DNA of 64,000 nucleotides from Providencia rettgeri (GTDB lineage Bacteria > Pseudomonadota > Gammaproteobacteria > Enterobacterales > Enterobacteriaceae), in NCBI RefSeq assembly GCF_023205015.1, contig NZ_CP096258.1, positions 2,976,001-3,040,000 on the forward strand. The letters are read 5' to 3'. This document shows, piece after piece, positions 31,840 through 41,604 of this stretch (positions are counted from its first letter, which is position 1; every line of letters starts with the position of its first letter). Under the pieces are notes generated by a model, which had not been told where the DNA came from, searched no databases, and saw only the letters and a program-made list of their open reading frames with translations. The position numbers and the translations under genes are program-made.

Positions 31840-34800
31840 TCACCCCAGCTGATATTTCTTAAAGTTCTCGGCTTGTTCCAGCACGCTTTTATACACCTCG
31901 TCATTGGCCACTGGTGGGAAGCCATAACGGTGCAATAATAAAATCAGGTCGACTTTCAGCTTAGCTTTAATATCGTCTCGGTTGCTCCAGTCAGGGTATT
32001 GTGTGCTGTCATCCACAATCCGCTTCATATCCTTAGCAAGTGCCAGCATTTTGTCGTCATCGTAGGTAAAATCGTATTTCTGGCACATATGCAACAAAAT
32101 ATCGAGGAAAGCTTTTTCTTCCATATCGATACCTATGCCTTTAAATGACATCATTTCCGCCTTGATGTCATAAATCATATCCGCCATTTGTGCCGTGAAA
32201 TCGTCGAACTCTTCGCCATTGAGCACATCATTCTCTTTGCGTTGGTTATATTGCTCAACTAAAGCTTGAAAACGCTTGGAAAAGTTGATCCCTTGGAGTT
32301 GATTGACCTTTTGAAAATCACTAATGGCTTTTTGTAGCATCTTTTGTAGCAGCTGCATTTTTGTGTTTGGCAGTTTGATTTTATTGATGCGCGCCATGTA
32401 TTCATCATCAAAAATATCGATGGTTTCCGCTTTGTCATCACCCAACGTGAAAATCTCTTCCACGCCTTCGGCTTTGAGCGCATCGGCTATCATTTCTCGC
32501 ACTTTTTGGTTCATTTGCGCTGTATCCGGTGCGTCCCCTTTCGTTAATTTGTAAACGATGGAGCGTACCGCGAGATAAAAATGAATGTGTTCACGTTCAT
32601 CTTGAGTAATATCTTCACTGCCCACACACACATCATAAGCGGCTTTCAACCGCTTCACTAAGCCCATAAAACGCAGTTCAACTTTCTTGGTTTGCAAGAT
32701 AAATTCAGCCGCCCGATTAAGGCAGTCTAATTGCAGCGTTGGCGAACCTGAAAAGTAATCATCGCTATCAAATTTATGGAATACTTGCGCCAATAAGTTC
32801 AAGTGATTACGCACTTCAACGATAGATTGCTGAATATCTTCGAAATTAGACTTATCCGCTTTCGAATACATGGCCAACGCCATATTCATGCGACTTTTAA
32901 TACCAATATAGTCAACCACTAATCCCTTTTCTTTTCCTTCGAAACGGCGATTCACGCGGGAAATAGTTTGAATAAGATTATGCTTTTGTAATGGCTTATC
33001 GATGTAAATAGTATCCAGTTCTGGTACGTCAAAACCGGTCAGCCACATATCCACCACAATGGCTATTTTGAAGTTGGATTTCGGGTTCTTAAATTGTTTA
33101 TCTAACTCTCTGCGGTAATCTTTCGTTCCCAGCAAATTGTACATGGCCTCATGGTCATCTTTTCCACGAGTCATCACCATATTGACCATCGGCAGGCGCA
33201 TCAATTCGCTTTTCTCTTGCTCAGTGAGTTCGACACCCTCTATTGCCAGTTTCGCCTCAAACCACTCTGGCCGTTGTAACTTCAGGCTCTGATAAAAGGC
33301 ATAGGCAATTTCACGGCTAGCGCAAACCACCATTGCTTTGCCTTTGATGGTTGAACCTTCTTCCACCCGCTTTTCATAATGTTGCGCAAAATCCTTCGCT
33401 AGCGCATCAATACGGTCAGGATCCCCTAAAATGGAGTTCATGTTTGCGGTGGCTTTTTTGCTTTCTTCTATCTGATATTCGCTGGTGCCTTGGGCTTCAC
33501 ACTCTTGGTAATAGCGTTCGATCTCTTCTAATTTGCTGTTATCAAGGGCGATTTTAGCTGCACGCCCTTCGTACACAATGCGTACAGTAATTTCATCATT
33601 CACCGATTCGGTCATGGTGTAGCTATCGATAGTTTCACCAAATACATCTAAGGTGGCGTCGATAGGCGTTCCCGTAAAACCAACGTAAGTGGCATTCGGC
33701 AGTGAATCATGCAAATATTTAGCAAAACCATAAGTCTTTTTAACCGTGCCGTCTTCTTGGTTAATACTGATTTTTTGGTCGAGGTTAATTTGGCTACGGT
33801 GAGCTTCATCCGAGATACAGATAATATTACTGCGCTCAGAAAGCAGTTGAATATCTTCTGTGAATTTATGAATGGTGGTGAGGAATACCCCGCCACTGGC
33901 ACGCCCTGCTAACTTGTCGCGCAAATCTTGTCGGCTGGTGACCGGGACAATAATTTCATCGCCAATAAAGGCTTTTGCATTGCAAAACTGTTTTGCTAGC
34001 TGTTCATCAAGGTCGGTTCGGTCGGTGATTAAAATAATGGTTGGGCTAGCGAAATCGACGCTTTTCATCAATAAGCGTGCTAAAAATTGCATGGTGTAGC
34101 TTTTACCACAGCCAGTGGCACCAAAGTAGGTGCCCCCTTTACCGCTGCCACCAATATTTTCACCATCCACATTTATCTGCTTACGCTCTTTTTCGATGTT
34201 GTAATACAGCTTACGAGCCGCGTAATACTGCGGATAACGGCAACAAACCTTAACTGAGGTCTTGCTGGTATCAGGAAAGAAAATAAAGTTTTTCAATACA
34301 TCCAATAAACGAACGGGATGAAATAGCCCCTCGATCAGGGTATATAGGCCATTGATGCCTTGTTTTTCCGTTGATTCGTTACCGTTGATTTTACGCCATG
34401 CATAATAGAATTCATAAGGGGCAAATAGGTTACCCATTTTGTTATTCACGCCATCACTAAGAATACACAAGGCGTTATAAACAAATAGCTTAGGAATATC
34501 TCGACGATAACGCACGCAAAGCTGTGTCCATGCGTCAAATAGGGTAGCTTCTTCACCTCGCACCGCTGATTTAAATTCGAAGACCACCAGCGGTAAACCA
34601 TTAACGAATAAAATTGCATCAGGGATGCGCAGTTGTACTCCACCGTCCCGCGCTTGCCCTTCTATTTCTAGCTGGTTAACTAGCCGATAGCGGTTATTAT
34701 CTGCCTCCGAGGCGATATCTTCCCCAGCAAATAATTTAACCAATTGAGCAGGCAATGTTTGGGTATCGAGCAGTTCGATATACAGGTCTTTTTGCTTGCG

Positions 34801-35118
34801 GTCTTCGCGTTTGAGTAAAAAACCATTACTGAGCCAATGGCAAAAAGTTTTATTACTTTGGTATAGGTCGCTGGCTGGCAAAGATTGTAATTGCAGAACA
34901 ATCGTGGTGATTTCACTTTCAGTGATGCCATCTGCTTGATATTGGTTAGCAAGGTACTGACGTAAGTCGTCCACTATCAGCACTTCGCTATTGTCTTTAC
35001 GTGGAATTGTGTTGCCGACATAATGCGGATAGCAGGTTTTTCCTGCATTGTTTGCATGTTGTCCTAGCAGTTCAATAATTGCCTGTTCCAATTTGGCTTC
35101 GGTGAAGATATGGCTCAT
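31840..35118 (-). CDS. hsdR: Type I restriction enzyme, HsdR subunit
   Basis: 1092 residues. The N-terminal nuclease domain has RIPDAILFVNGLPLVVFEFKSA (Asp and E-x-K of a PD-ExK site). The motor domain has Walker A GATGCGKS (near 335), DEAH in ISDEAHRSQ, VGFTGTPID, and the later MTRGKDD and QTISRVNRRFEGKEKG motifs; the helical C-terminus binds HsdM/S. It cuts and translocates unmodified DNA. Last of three genes, 120 bases after hsdS. It looks intact. Confidence 0.93.
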   Translation of the reverse strand: MSHIFTEAKLEQAIIELLGQHANNAGKTCYPHYVGNTIPRKDNSEVLIVDDLRQYLANQYQADGITESEITTIVLQLQSLPASDLYQSNKTFCHWLSNGFLLKREDRKQKDLYIELLDTQTLPAQLVKLFAGEDIASEADNNRYRLVNQLEIEGQARDGGVQLRIPDAILFVNGLPLVVFEFKSAVRGEEATLFDAWTQLCVRYRRDIPKLFVYNALCILSDGVNNKMGNLFAPYEFYYAWRKINGNESTEKQGINGLYTLIEGLFHPVRLLDVLKNFIFFPDTSKTSVKVCCRYPQYYAARKLYYNIEKERKQINVDGENIGGSGKGGTYFGATGCGKSYTMQFLARLLMKSVDFASPTIILITDRTDLDEQLAKQFCNAKAFIGDEIIVPVTSRQDLRDKLAGRASGGVFLTTIHKFTEDIQLLSERSNIICISDEAHRSQINLDQKISINQEDGTVKKTYGFAKYLHDSLPNATYVGFTGTPIDATLDVFGETIDSYTMTESVNDEITVRIVYEGRAAKIALDNSKLEEIERYYQECEAQGTSEYQIEESKKATANMNSILGDPDRIDALAKDFAQHYEKRVEEGSTIKGKAMVVCASREIAYAFYQSLKLQRPEWFEAKLAIEGVELTEQEKSELMRLPMVNMVMTRGKDDHEAMYNLLGTKDYRRELDKQFKNPKSNFKIAIVVDMWLTGFDVPELDTIYIDKPLQKHNLIQTISRVNRRFEGKEKGLVVDYIGIKSRMNMALAMYSKADKSNFEDIQQSIVEVRNHLNLLAQVFHKFDSDDYFSGSPTLQLDCLNRAAEFILQTKKVELRFMGLVKRLKAAYDVCVGSEDITQDEREHIHFYLAVRSIVYKLTKGDAPDTAQMNQKVREMIADALKAEGVEEIFTLGDDKAETIDIFDDEYMARINKIKLPNTKMQLLQKMLQKAISDFQKVNQLQGINFSKRFQALVEQYNQRKENDVLNGEEFDDFTAQMADMIYDIKAEMMSFKGIGIDMEEKAFLDILLHMCQKYDFTYDDDKMLALAKDMKRIVDDSTQYPDWSNRDDIKAKLKVDLILLLHRYGFPPVANDEVYKSVLEQAENFKKYQLG

Positions 35119-35240
35119 GTCAGTGGTTTCTTGTCTGTTTTATAAATTGTTTTTTATCGCGTTTTTTAATTAAGCTAGTTTAATTGATTCGATAACAAAA
35201 ACCGCTGCACAATAAGAAAAATGTGAAGCGGTCGAGTAAA

Positions 35241-36644
35241 TTAGATAAGTGTTTCTTCTGGAAGATCTATTTTGATGTCGTCTAAAGACAGCTCACCGGA
35301 GATTAATTTAGGGAGGAGAGTGTCGCGGAGTTGGGTTAATGTGTTGTTCTCTCTCATTCCGACAACTATTTTTCTTAAAAAATCATCACTCTGTTTTTTA
35401 TAAGCTGCTAATACACTTGAATTAGGCAAAATAATATTGAATTTATCTATATCTTTTTTTCCTAAATGAGCAACTGTTGTTCCAACCTGAGCCATTTCTT
35501 CTATAGCTAAAAGAGGAGCAAGAGAATATTTAACAAAAAGATTACTGATGTTAGTACCTTTGGGTTTTGCAAGAAATAATCGTTGATTTAAATAAGCATC
35601 ATCCCCAGACCAAATAGTCGCTCTAAACTCTGCATCCATTCCAACAATGATATCCCCTGCTATTATTTGTGTTTTCTTTGGATGTAGCTCTACACTAAAT
35701 ACTTGTGGTGCGCCTGTTTTTAAATCTCGAATGCGAACAATTGGCTTACCTTCGCCTAACTCGTTGAAAAGACTTGACTTAAATGGGGCTCCAAAAATGA
35801 TATCCATGCTTTCATAAATTGAAGAATAAAACCAACCCTTTGGCACCCACCCCCCAAGCCCCAATGCAGGCTCTGAACACTTTTCAAAAGCATCAGGAAA
35901 TAACTGACGGATATCCTCTGGTAACGGCTTAAAACCATTACTTTCACGCACAGTTTTACGCAATTCAACCCGACTAAGTAATTCTTCTGAAAAAGCTAAA
36001 TCCTGCTCAAAAAAACCAGCTTCTAACGCATTATCAATCACAGGGTCAAAATCCATAAACCAGGATTTAAATAGCGTTTGCGCCATTTGCTCGAGAGTTT
36101 GATTAATTTCGCGATTAAGTGTAATTTTGTCGTTAATGCAAATAAACTGCTCAGCGATTCGATCTTGAATATTTCGACTTGGTAGTTCAATCTCTAAATT
36201 TCTAACTGCATCTTTTGTGATCGTTTTAGTTACTGAACCATTAGCAAAGCTCTTCACATATGCCTCATTTACCCTCAGATAAAGGTAAACATATATTGGA
36301 TTTGCTTTTGCGGCATCAACTCTAAGCAAAAAAAGATTCATAGCTAATGATACAGGGACTTTCAAGTTAGGCATCAAATAACTAGACCCCGCGTTCGCTA
36401 TTTTATTCATAATAATATCATTAGGATACACCTTAGACTTTGCAAGAAAACTATAAGCATGTTTGCTAATGTATTTTAAATTATTAGTAAAATCTTCCTG
36501 TTCAAAATTAGTTGTACGAATCATTACAGCAAAATCAGGCTTATCGAGTAATACAACATTTTCTTTTAGCTTCTTATAAGCCCCATTAGCATGATAGTCA
36601 GTTAATACACTTAACAGTTCACCTAACTTAACTTTACTCCCCAT
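35241..36644 (-). CDS. hsdS: Type I restriction specificity subunit HsdS
   Basis: 467 residues from MGSKVKLGELL, overlapping the hsdM end by 11 bases. Two target-recognition halves are visible. The first (residues 1-150) ends in the conserved helix NIQDRIAEQFICINDKITLNREINQTLEQMAQTLFKSWF. The second (about 270-400) ends DFLRKIVVGMRENNTLTQLRDTLLPKLISGELSL. Each half reads one part of a split target. The N-terminal half is more AT-rich than its neighbours, as often seen after exchange of recognition domains. Confidence 0.9.
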   Translation of the reverse strand: MGSKVKLGELLSVLTDYHANGAYKKLKENVVLLDKPDFAVMIRTTNFEQEDFTNNLKYISKHAYSFLAKSKVYPNDIIMNKIANAGSSYLMPNLKVPVSLAMNLFLLRVDAAKANPIYVYLYLRVNEAYVKSFANGSVTKTITKDAVRNLEIELPSRNIQDRIAEQFICINDKITLNREINQTLEQMAQTLFKSWFMDFDPVIDNALEAGFFEQDLAFSEELLSRVELRKTVRESNGFKPLPEDIRQLFPDAFEKCSEPALGLGGWVPKGWFYSSIYESMDIIFGAPFKSSLFNELGEGKPIVRIRDLKTGAPQVFSVELHPKKTQIIAGDIIVGMDAEFRATIWSGDDAYLNQRLFLAKPKGTNISNLFVKYSLAPLLAIEEMAQVGTTVAHLGKKDIDKFNIILPNSSVLAAYKKQSDDFLRKIVVGMRENNTLTQLRDTLLPKLISGELSLDDIKIDLPEETLI

Positions 36645-38238
36645 ACCCCAGCGCCTCCATATTTTTACGGATAGCTTTATCAAGCTCTGCCGCTTCATCC
36701 ATCTGGCGATAAAGGGTTTGGGTCAATTCTTGCATCTTGGTTTCAAACGACACACCGTCATCTTCGACCTCCGCAGCGCCCACATAGCGCCCCGGTGTGA
36801 GTACAAAATCATTGGCCTTGATATCGTCAAGGGAGGCAACCTTGCAAAAACCGGCTTGGTCTTGATACTGCTCAATACTGATTTCTTTGGCTACAACACG
36901 ACGTTTCAGTTCACTTTCGCTACTGCGCCATGCATGGAAGGTATCAGCGATAGTGGCGATATCCTCACCTGTAAGTTCTTTTTGGGTACGGCTGATCATG
37001 GTGCCGAGGTTACGGGCATCGATAAACAAGGTTTCCCCTTGGCGGTCGCGATAACCATATTTGGCGCTCGCGTGTTTACTTTTACTGATAAACCACAGGC
37101 AAACAGGGATTTGCGTGGTAAAAAATAACTGGCCGGGCAGTGCAATCATGCACTCAATACGGTCATCTTCAATAAGCTTTTGGCGAATTTCCCCCTCACC
37201 ACTGGTATTCGAGCTCATGGAACCGTTGGCTAACACAAACCCGGCAACCCCATCTTCACTGAGCTTAGATAACATATGCAAAATCCACGCATAGTTAGCG
37301 TTGCCCGTCGGTGGAGTGCGGAAACCCGCAAAACGTGGGTCGTTGGTCAGCTCGGCTTCATTACGCCAATCTTTTAAGTTAAACGGCGGGTTTGCCATAA
37401 TAAAATCGGCTTTTAAGTCAGGGTGCTGGTCTGCGAAAAAGGTATCCGCTGGGCGTTCCCCTAAATTGCCCGTAAGCCCCCTCACCGCCAAGTTCATTTT
37501 CGCCAGTTTATAAGTGGTGCTGGTCAGTTCCTGCCCATAAATCGCAATATCTCTACTTTTCCCTTGGTGGCTTTCCACAAATTTCAACGATTGCACAAAC
37601 ATACCGCCCGAGCCGCAGCACGGGTCATACACTTTGCCTTGGTAAGGCTCTAACATTTCAGCTAGTAGGGTTACGACCGATTTAGGGGTATAGAACTCGC
37701 CCCCGCCTTTACCTTCGCTCGCAGCAAAGCGCCCTAAAAAATACTCATAAACACGGCCGACGAGATCTTCTTCCCCTACCCCACACTCCGTGGCAAGGGT
37801 ATCGATGTTTTCAATGCTGTCGATCAGTGAGGCAAGCCTTTTCGGTTCAAGCCCTTGGCGAGAAAAATAGTTATCCGGCAATGCGCCTGTCAGTGATGCG
37901 TTGCTTTTTTCAATGGTGGATAACGCAGTATCAATAATCACCGCGATATCATCTTGTTTCGCACGCTCTTGCACATAAGACCAGCGGGACTGTTGCGGCA
38001 AAAAGAAAACGTTATCTTGCTGATAGAAAACATCCATATCAACAAAGGCTTCCTGACCATTTTTGATTAATTCGCTACGTTTGGCTTCGAATTTGTCACT
38101 AATAAATTTCAGGAACACCAAACTGAGTACCACATGCTTATACTCAGAGGATTCAACGCTACCACGCAGTTGATTAGCGGTATCCCAAAGGGTTTCTTCA
38201 AAGCCTTTGGTTGGTTTTTTCGCGGGTGATTTTGCCAT
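36634..38238 (-). CDS. hsdM: Type I DNA methyltransferase HsdM
   Basis: 534 residues: N-terminal helical domain (ETLWDTANQLRGSVESSEYKHVVLSLVFLKFISDKFE), motif I YDPCCGSGGMF (near 205), and catalytic NPPF (near 285) of an adenine-N6 methyltransferase. It modifies host DNA together with HsdS, and all three subunits form the restriction complex. First gene of the operon; its promoter must lie in 38239-38500. Confidence 0.93.
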   Translation of the reverse strand: MAKSPAKKPTKGFEETLWDTANQLRGSVESSEYKHVVLSLVFLKFISDKFEAKRSELIKNGQEAFVDMDVFYQQDNVFFLPQQSRWSYVQERAKQDDIAVIIDTALSTIEKSNASLTGALPDNYFSRQGLEPKRLASLIDSIENIDTLATECGVGEEDLVGRVYEYFLGRFAASEGKGGGEFYTPKSVVTLLAEMLEPYQGKVYDPCCGSGGMFVQSLKFVESHQGKSRDIAIYGQELTSTTYKLAKMNLAVRGLTGNLGERPADTFFADQHPDLKADFIMANPPFNLKDWRNEAELTNDPRFAGFRTPPTGNANYAWILHMLSKLSEDGVAGFVLANGSMSSNTSGEGEIRQKLIEDDRIECMIALPGQLFFTTQIPVCLWFISKSKHASAKYGYRDRQGETLFIDARNLGTMISRTQKELTGEDIATIADTFHAWRSSESELKRRVVAKEISIEQYQDQAGFCKVASLDDIKANDFVLTPGRYVGAAEVEDDGVSFETKMQELTQTLYRQMDEAAELDKAIRKNMEALGYGE

Positions 38239-38589
38239 GTCGATAGATTCTCTTTTCTTATCAATTATTATCGGAGAGCACTGAGTTAGTGTTGATTGTT
38301 TTTACGCCAGCTGCCGATAATGTATACAAAATAGGTATGAAGAAGATTATCTCATAAAATCAGATGGGTTTGGGCGGCTACCGCCGAAATTCTTTTTGAA
38401 ACATCCACTTTAATGTCCACTGTGATCTTACCCATAACGCGCTGATACACGGCCAAATTAGAGAATTAGCGTGGTATCGGCAGCAAAATCCAAAATAATA
38501 ATTTCAAAATAATTAGAGAGAAAAACTTGAAGTTATATTGTTATGTTATAACATAACCTACACATATCGGATCTATATTGGGTTTATTA
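38239..38589. promoter_or_regulatory. Divergent promoter region of hsdM and the metal-receptor operon
   Basis: 350 bases between two outward-facing genes. It holds a GGCGG-CTA-CCGCC hairpin near 38372, an A/T-rich stretch, TTGAAG (38527) as a possible -35, and the Zur-like dyad at 38540-38557. No gene is seen. Confidence 0.5.
38540..38557. promoter_or_regulatory. Zur-like operator dyad
   Basis: Perfect 18-base palindrome GTTATGTTATAACATAAC, 32 bases before the receptor ATG. It contains TGTTAT-N3-ATAACA (38539-38553), the half-site form of gamma-proteobacterial Zur boxes, and does not look like a Fur box. It overlaps the likely promoter, as a repressor site would. Confidence 0.6.
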
Positions 38590-40563
38590 ATGAGAACAAC
38601 AGCATTAGCAACTTTTTTTATTTTATTTCTAGGGAACCATAATTCGAGTTTTGCCGTTTCTACTGCAAAAGACTCAACAATTACTGTCACAGCAACAGGT
38701 ATAGAAACGGAACAATTTGAAGCACCTTCCATCGTTAATGTAATACACAACAATACGGCATTAACTCATACCTCAATGACTGCGGGGGGGCTGTTAAAAG
38801 GGATCGCGGGGATCAGTGAAGTTGGCGTAGGTCGTACTAATGGGCAAACATTTAACTTACGGGGTTATAACAAAAATGGGGTTTTAGTTCTGGTTGATGG
38901 CGTAAGACAGGACACTGGAATGGACAAGGGAAGTGCGACATTTGTCGACCCATTTTTAATCCAAAAAGTTGAGGTTGTCAGGGGACCTATGTCAAGTTTG
39001 TATGGTAGCGGTGGACTTGGGGGAGTCATTGATTATCGAACTGCAAATGCAAAAGATTTTCTGGATGTTAACGAGAAATATGGCTTTCGCGTATTTACTG
39101 CAGGGGCAACAGGGGACCATAGCTATGGAACAGGGGCGATGGCATATGGGCGAACAGCACAATTTGATGGCTTGCTTTCGCTGACCCAACGTCAGCGAGG
39201 TAATATTTATCAAGGAGATGGGTACTCCGCTCCAAATGATGAAGAAAATAACAGCTTGTTTGCCAAAGGTGAATATGCGATTGACGAGAACCAAAGTGTA
39301 AGCGGCAGTATCAAACACTATCGTAGTAAATCAAAAGAACCTGGCAACCCAACAGTCACGAGTCCTAGTGTTGATAATTCAGAATACTATCACCGCAATA
39401 TTACTCAGCGTGATATACAAATGAATTATCATTTTAACCCTACTTATTCAGGCTTAATTGATTTGAATACACTGCTTTATTCTTCTGAAGTGGATGTTCA
39501 TTCAACACCTGCGGGACAAAAAAGTAAACACCGCAATAGCTCAAGTTATGGAACAAAAATAACGAATACGAGTGTGATCCAATCGCCATTATTTGGTCAA
39601 CAGATTATTGTCGGTGGCGAATTTTATCATCAAAAGCACCAACCTTCAGGTGCTGAAACCGTCTACCCTGATGGGAAAATTAATTTTTACTCAGGGCTAA
39701 TCCAAGATGAGATTACATTACGTGATTTACCAATGACTTTTATCATTGGTACTCGTTATGACCATTACCAAAGTAGCAATTCAAAATATGGTGATTTAAC
39801 GGCTAGCAACTACTCGCCAAAAGCTGCAATTGTATTAAATCCAACCGATTGGCTGATGTTATTTGGTTCGGCATCTTCAGCTTTTCGGGCCCCCACAATG
39901 GAAGAAATGTATCGTGATGGATTACATTTTTATTCACGAGGGAAACCTAATTATTGGGTACCAAATCCAAACTTAAAGCCTGAAACTAATCATTCACAGG
40001 AGATTGGAGCGGGCCTGACATTTGATTCTATTTTCTCTGAGGGAGATAACATCGAACTGAAAGGCAGCTACTTTAATACCCATGCGAAAAATTATATAGC
40101 AACGCATGTTGATAGAAAAAAGGGAATTACCTATGCAAATAATGTCGCGTTAGCAAAAATTTGGGGATGGGATATCCAATCAAGTTATGAACATCGTGAT
40201 TTCAAATTAGGCCTATCCTATAACCACACTGATGGGATTGATGCTAATAATCGTGAATGGTTAGGAAATTTAAGTCCTGATACGGTGGTCACTTCTCTAG
40301 AAATACCCACATCACTCAGTGACGTATCCGTCGGTTGGCGAGGCACTTTTGTCGCGCCAGCACGCCATGTGAAAACAGGCACGGACACTCAAGCAGGCTA
40401 TGTTTTAAATACATTTTCTGTGGATTATCAACCTCTCGAAAATCTAAAAGGCGTAACCGCTGCGTTAGTTTTAGATAATGCATTAAATAAGCAAGCGAAT
40501 TCAATTCAAGGTGCTCCTATTGCGGGCCGCTCTGTTAATGTTTTTGTTAGTTACCAATGGTAA
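38590..40563 (+). CDS. TonB-dependent receptor, heme/zinc type
   Basis: 657 residues from MRTTALATFF (a TTG 12 bases earlier is less likely), signal peptide ending near SSFA. Plug domain: TVTATGIETEQFEAPSIVNVI, LKGIAGISEVGVGRTNGQTFNLRGYNKNGVLVLVDGVRQDT. The barrel contains FRAPTMEEMY, a His (GLHFYS) and NPNLKPE, the FRAP-NPNL pattern of heme receptors, and ends ...VFVSYQW with terminal Trp. It is a paralog of the heme receptor at 57846. But it sits behind a Zur-like box and before a His-rich DUF4198 protein, so the substrate may be zinc (as for ZnuD) rather than, or as well as, heme. Confidence 0.82.
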   Translation: MRTTALATFFILFLGNHNSSFAVSTAKDSTITVTATGIETEQFEAPSIVNVIHNNTALTHTSMTAGGLLKGIAGISEVGVGRTNGQTFNLRGYNKNGVLVLVDGVRQDTGMDKGSATFVDPFLIQKVEVVRGPMSSLYGSGGLGGVIDYRTANAKDFLDVNEKYGFRVFTAGATGDHSYGTGAMAYGRTAQFDGLLSLTQRQRGNIYQGDGYSAPNDEENNSLFAKGEYAIDENQSVSGSIKHYRSKSKEPGNPTVTSPSVDNSEYYHRNITQRDIQMNYHFNPTYSGLIDLNTLLYSSEVDVHSTPAGQKSKHRNSSSYGTKITNTSVIQSPLFGQQIIVGGEFYHQKHQPSGAETVYPDGKINFYSGLIQDEITLRDLPMTFIIGTRYDHYQSSNSKYGDLTASNYSPKAAIVLNPTDWLMLFGSASSAFRAPTMEEMYRDGLHFYSRGKPNYWVPNPNLKPETNHSQEIGAGLTFDSIFSEGDNIELKGSYFNTHAKNYIATHVDRKKGITYANNVALAKIWGWDIQSSYEHRDFKLGLSYNHTDGIDANNREWLGNLSPDTVVTSLEIPTSLSDVSVGWRGTFVAPARHVKTGTDTQAGYVLNTFSVDYQPLENLKGVTAALVLDNALNKQANSIQGAPIAGRSVNVFVSYQW

Positions 40564-40577
40564 ATAGGAATACTGAA

Positions 40578-41387
40578 ATGAAATACCAATTAATTACGAT
40601 TAGTTTATCCACATTGTTGATGACATCTATAGCATCCGCTCATGATGTTTGGCTCACTGCTAAGCCAATAAGCGACCGTATTATTGCTGAGATTGGCTAT
40701 GGCCATGATTTCCCGTCGAAAGGACGCTTACCTAATCGGCAGGATTACTTTGTATTACCGCAAATAACGACAGAACAAGGAAGTGAACCATTAGAAAGCA
40801 CAGAAACAGATTATGTCTATGAATATAAGCAACATCTAAAAAATACAGAAAACTTTATTATATCAACAAATATGAAACCGATGTTTTGGTCTAGAACTAA
40901 GAAGGGTTGGCGGCCACTAGATAAGCAACAAGCAGAACAAGCGAGCTATTGCCAATTCAGCGTTAAATTCGCTAAAACGATCGTGAGTGACGGAAATCTA
41001 AAATTAGATAGTTATATCTTTAAACCTATAGGGCAAGAGTTAGAAATAGTCCCAATTAATAATATTTTTTCTAATAATGAGCAGGTAGATTTATTTCAGG
41101 TTTTTTACCGCGGTAAGCCACTTAGTCATAGCCAAGTTGAAATAGATTCTGCTGAATATATTAAAAATAGTCATAATCATAGCCACAGTCATGCAGCTAA
41201 TAACGAATCAAAGCACCCGCCACATACTGCGGAGTATTCGGTGACGAGTAATAATGATGGCATTATTTCAATTAAGCATTTACCTGCTGGTGAATGGATG
41301 TTATTAACTAAGTATAAGCAACCATTTGAAAATAGAGAACAATGTGATGAAAGTGTGGCGGTAGCATCGTTGTCATTTAAACGTTAA
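40578..41387 (+). CDS. Periplasmic DUF4198 protein with His-rich stretch
   Basis: 269 residues from MKYQLITISLSTLL, signal peptide cut after SIASA to give HDVWL, a typical start of DUF4198/NikM-like proteins, where the N-terminal His can bind metal. A His-rich loop NHSHSHAANNESKHPPH (about residues 200-218) precedes a C-terminal beta domain with GIISIKHLPAGEWMLLTKYKQP. Located 14 bases after the receptor, with a terminator behind, so the two form one operon. Probable role: periplasmic metal capture or hand-over for the receptor. Inference from family and context. Confidence 0.75.
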   Translation: MKYQLITISLSTLLMTSIASAHDVWLTAKPISDRIIAEIGYGHDFPSKGRLPNRQDYFVLPQITTEQGSEPLESTETDYVYEYKQHLKNTENFIISTNMKPMFWSRTKKGWRPLDKQQAEQASYCQFSVKFAKTIVSDGNLKLDSYIFKPIGQELEIVPINNIFSNNEQVDLFQVFYRGKPLSHSQVEIDSAEYIKNSHNHSHSHAANNESKHPPHTAEYSVTSNNDGIISIKHLPAGEWMLLTKYKQPFENREQCDESVAVASLSFKR

Positions 41388-41411
41388 TCGCAATATTTTT
41401 ACGGCTCTGAC

Positions 41412-41456
41412 AGCTATCTCATAGACAGAATCGAATTATCAATGAGATAGCTTTTT
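41412..41456 (+). terminator. Terminator of the receptor-DUF4198 operon
   Basis: Eleven-base arms AGCTATCTCAT/ATGAGATAGCT followed by five T. Confidence 0.8.
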
Positions 41457-41540
41457 CTTGAGGGTTAGTGACAATAGATAGTTAATCCAATTTCAGTTTT
41501 GATGATAACCATTATTTTGCTTAACAAACGCAAAAAATAA

Positions 41541-41562
41541 GGCGGGAGTTACCTTTCCCGCC
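41541..41562 (-). terminator. Terminator of sglT
   Basis: GGCGGGA/TCCCGCC arms with an eight-base loop; leftward reading is followed by TTATTTTTT. Confidence 0.75.
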
Positions 41563-41604
41563 TAATGTTATCATTTTATTTATCAGGTTGTTAGATGTAT
41601 TTCG

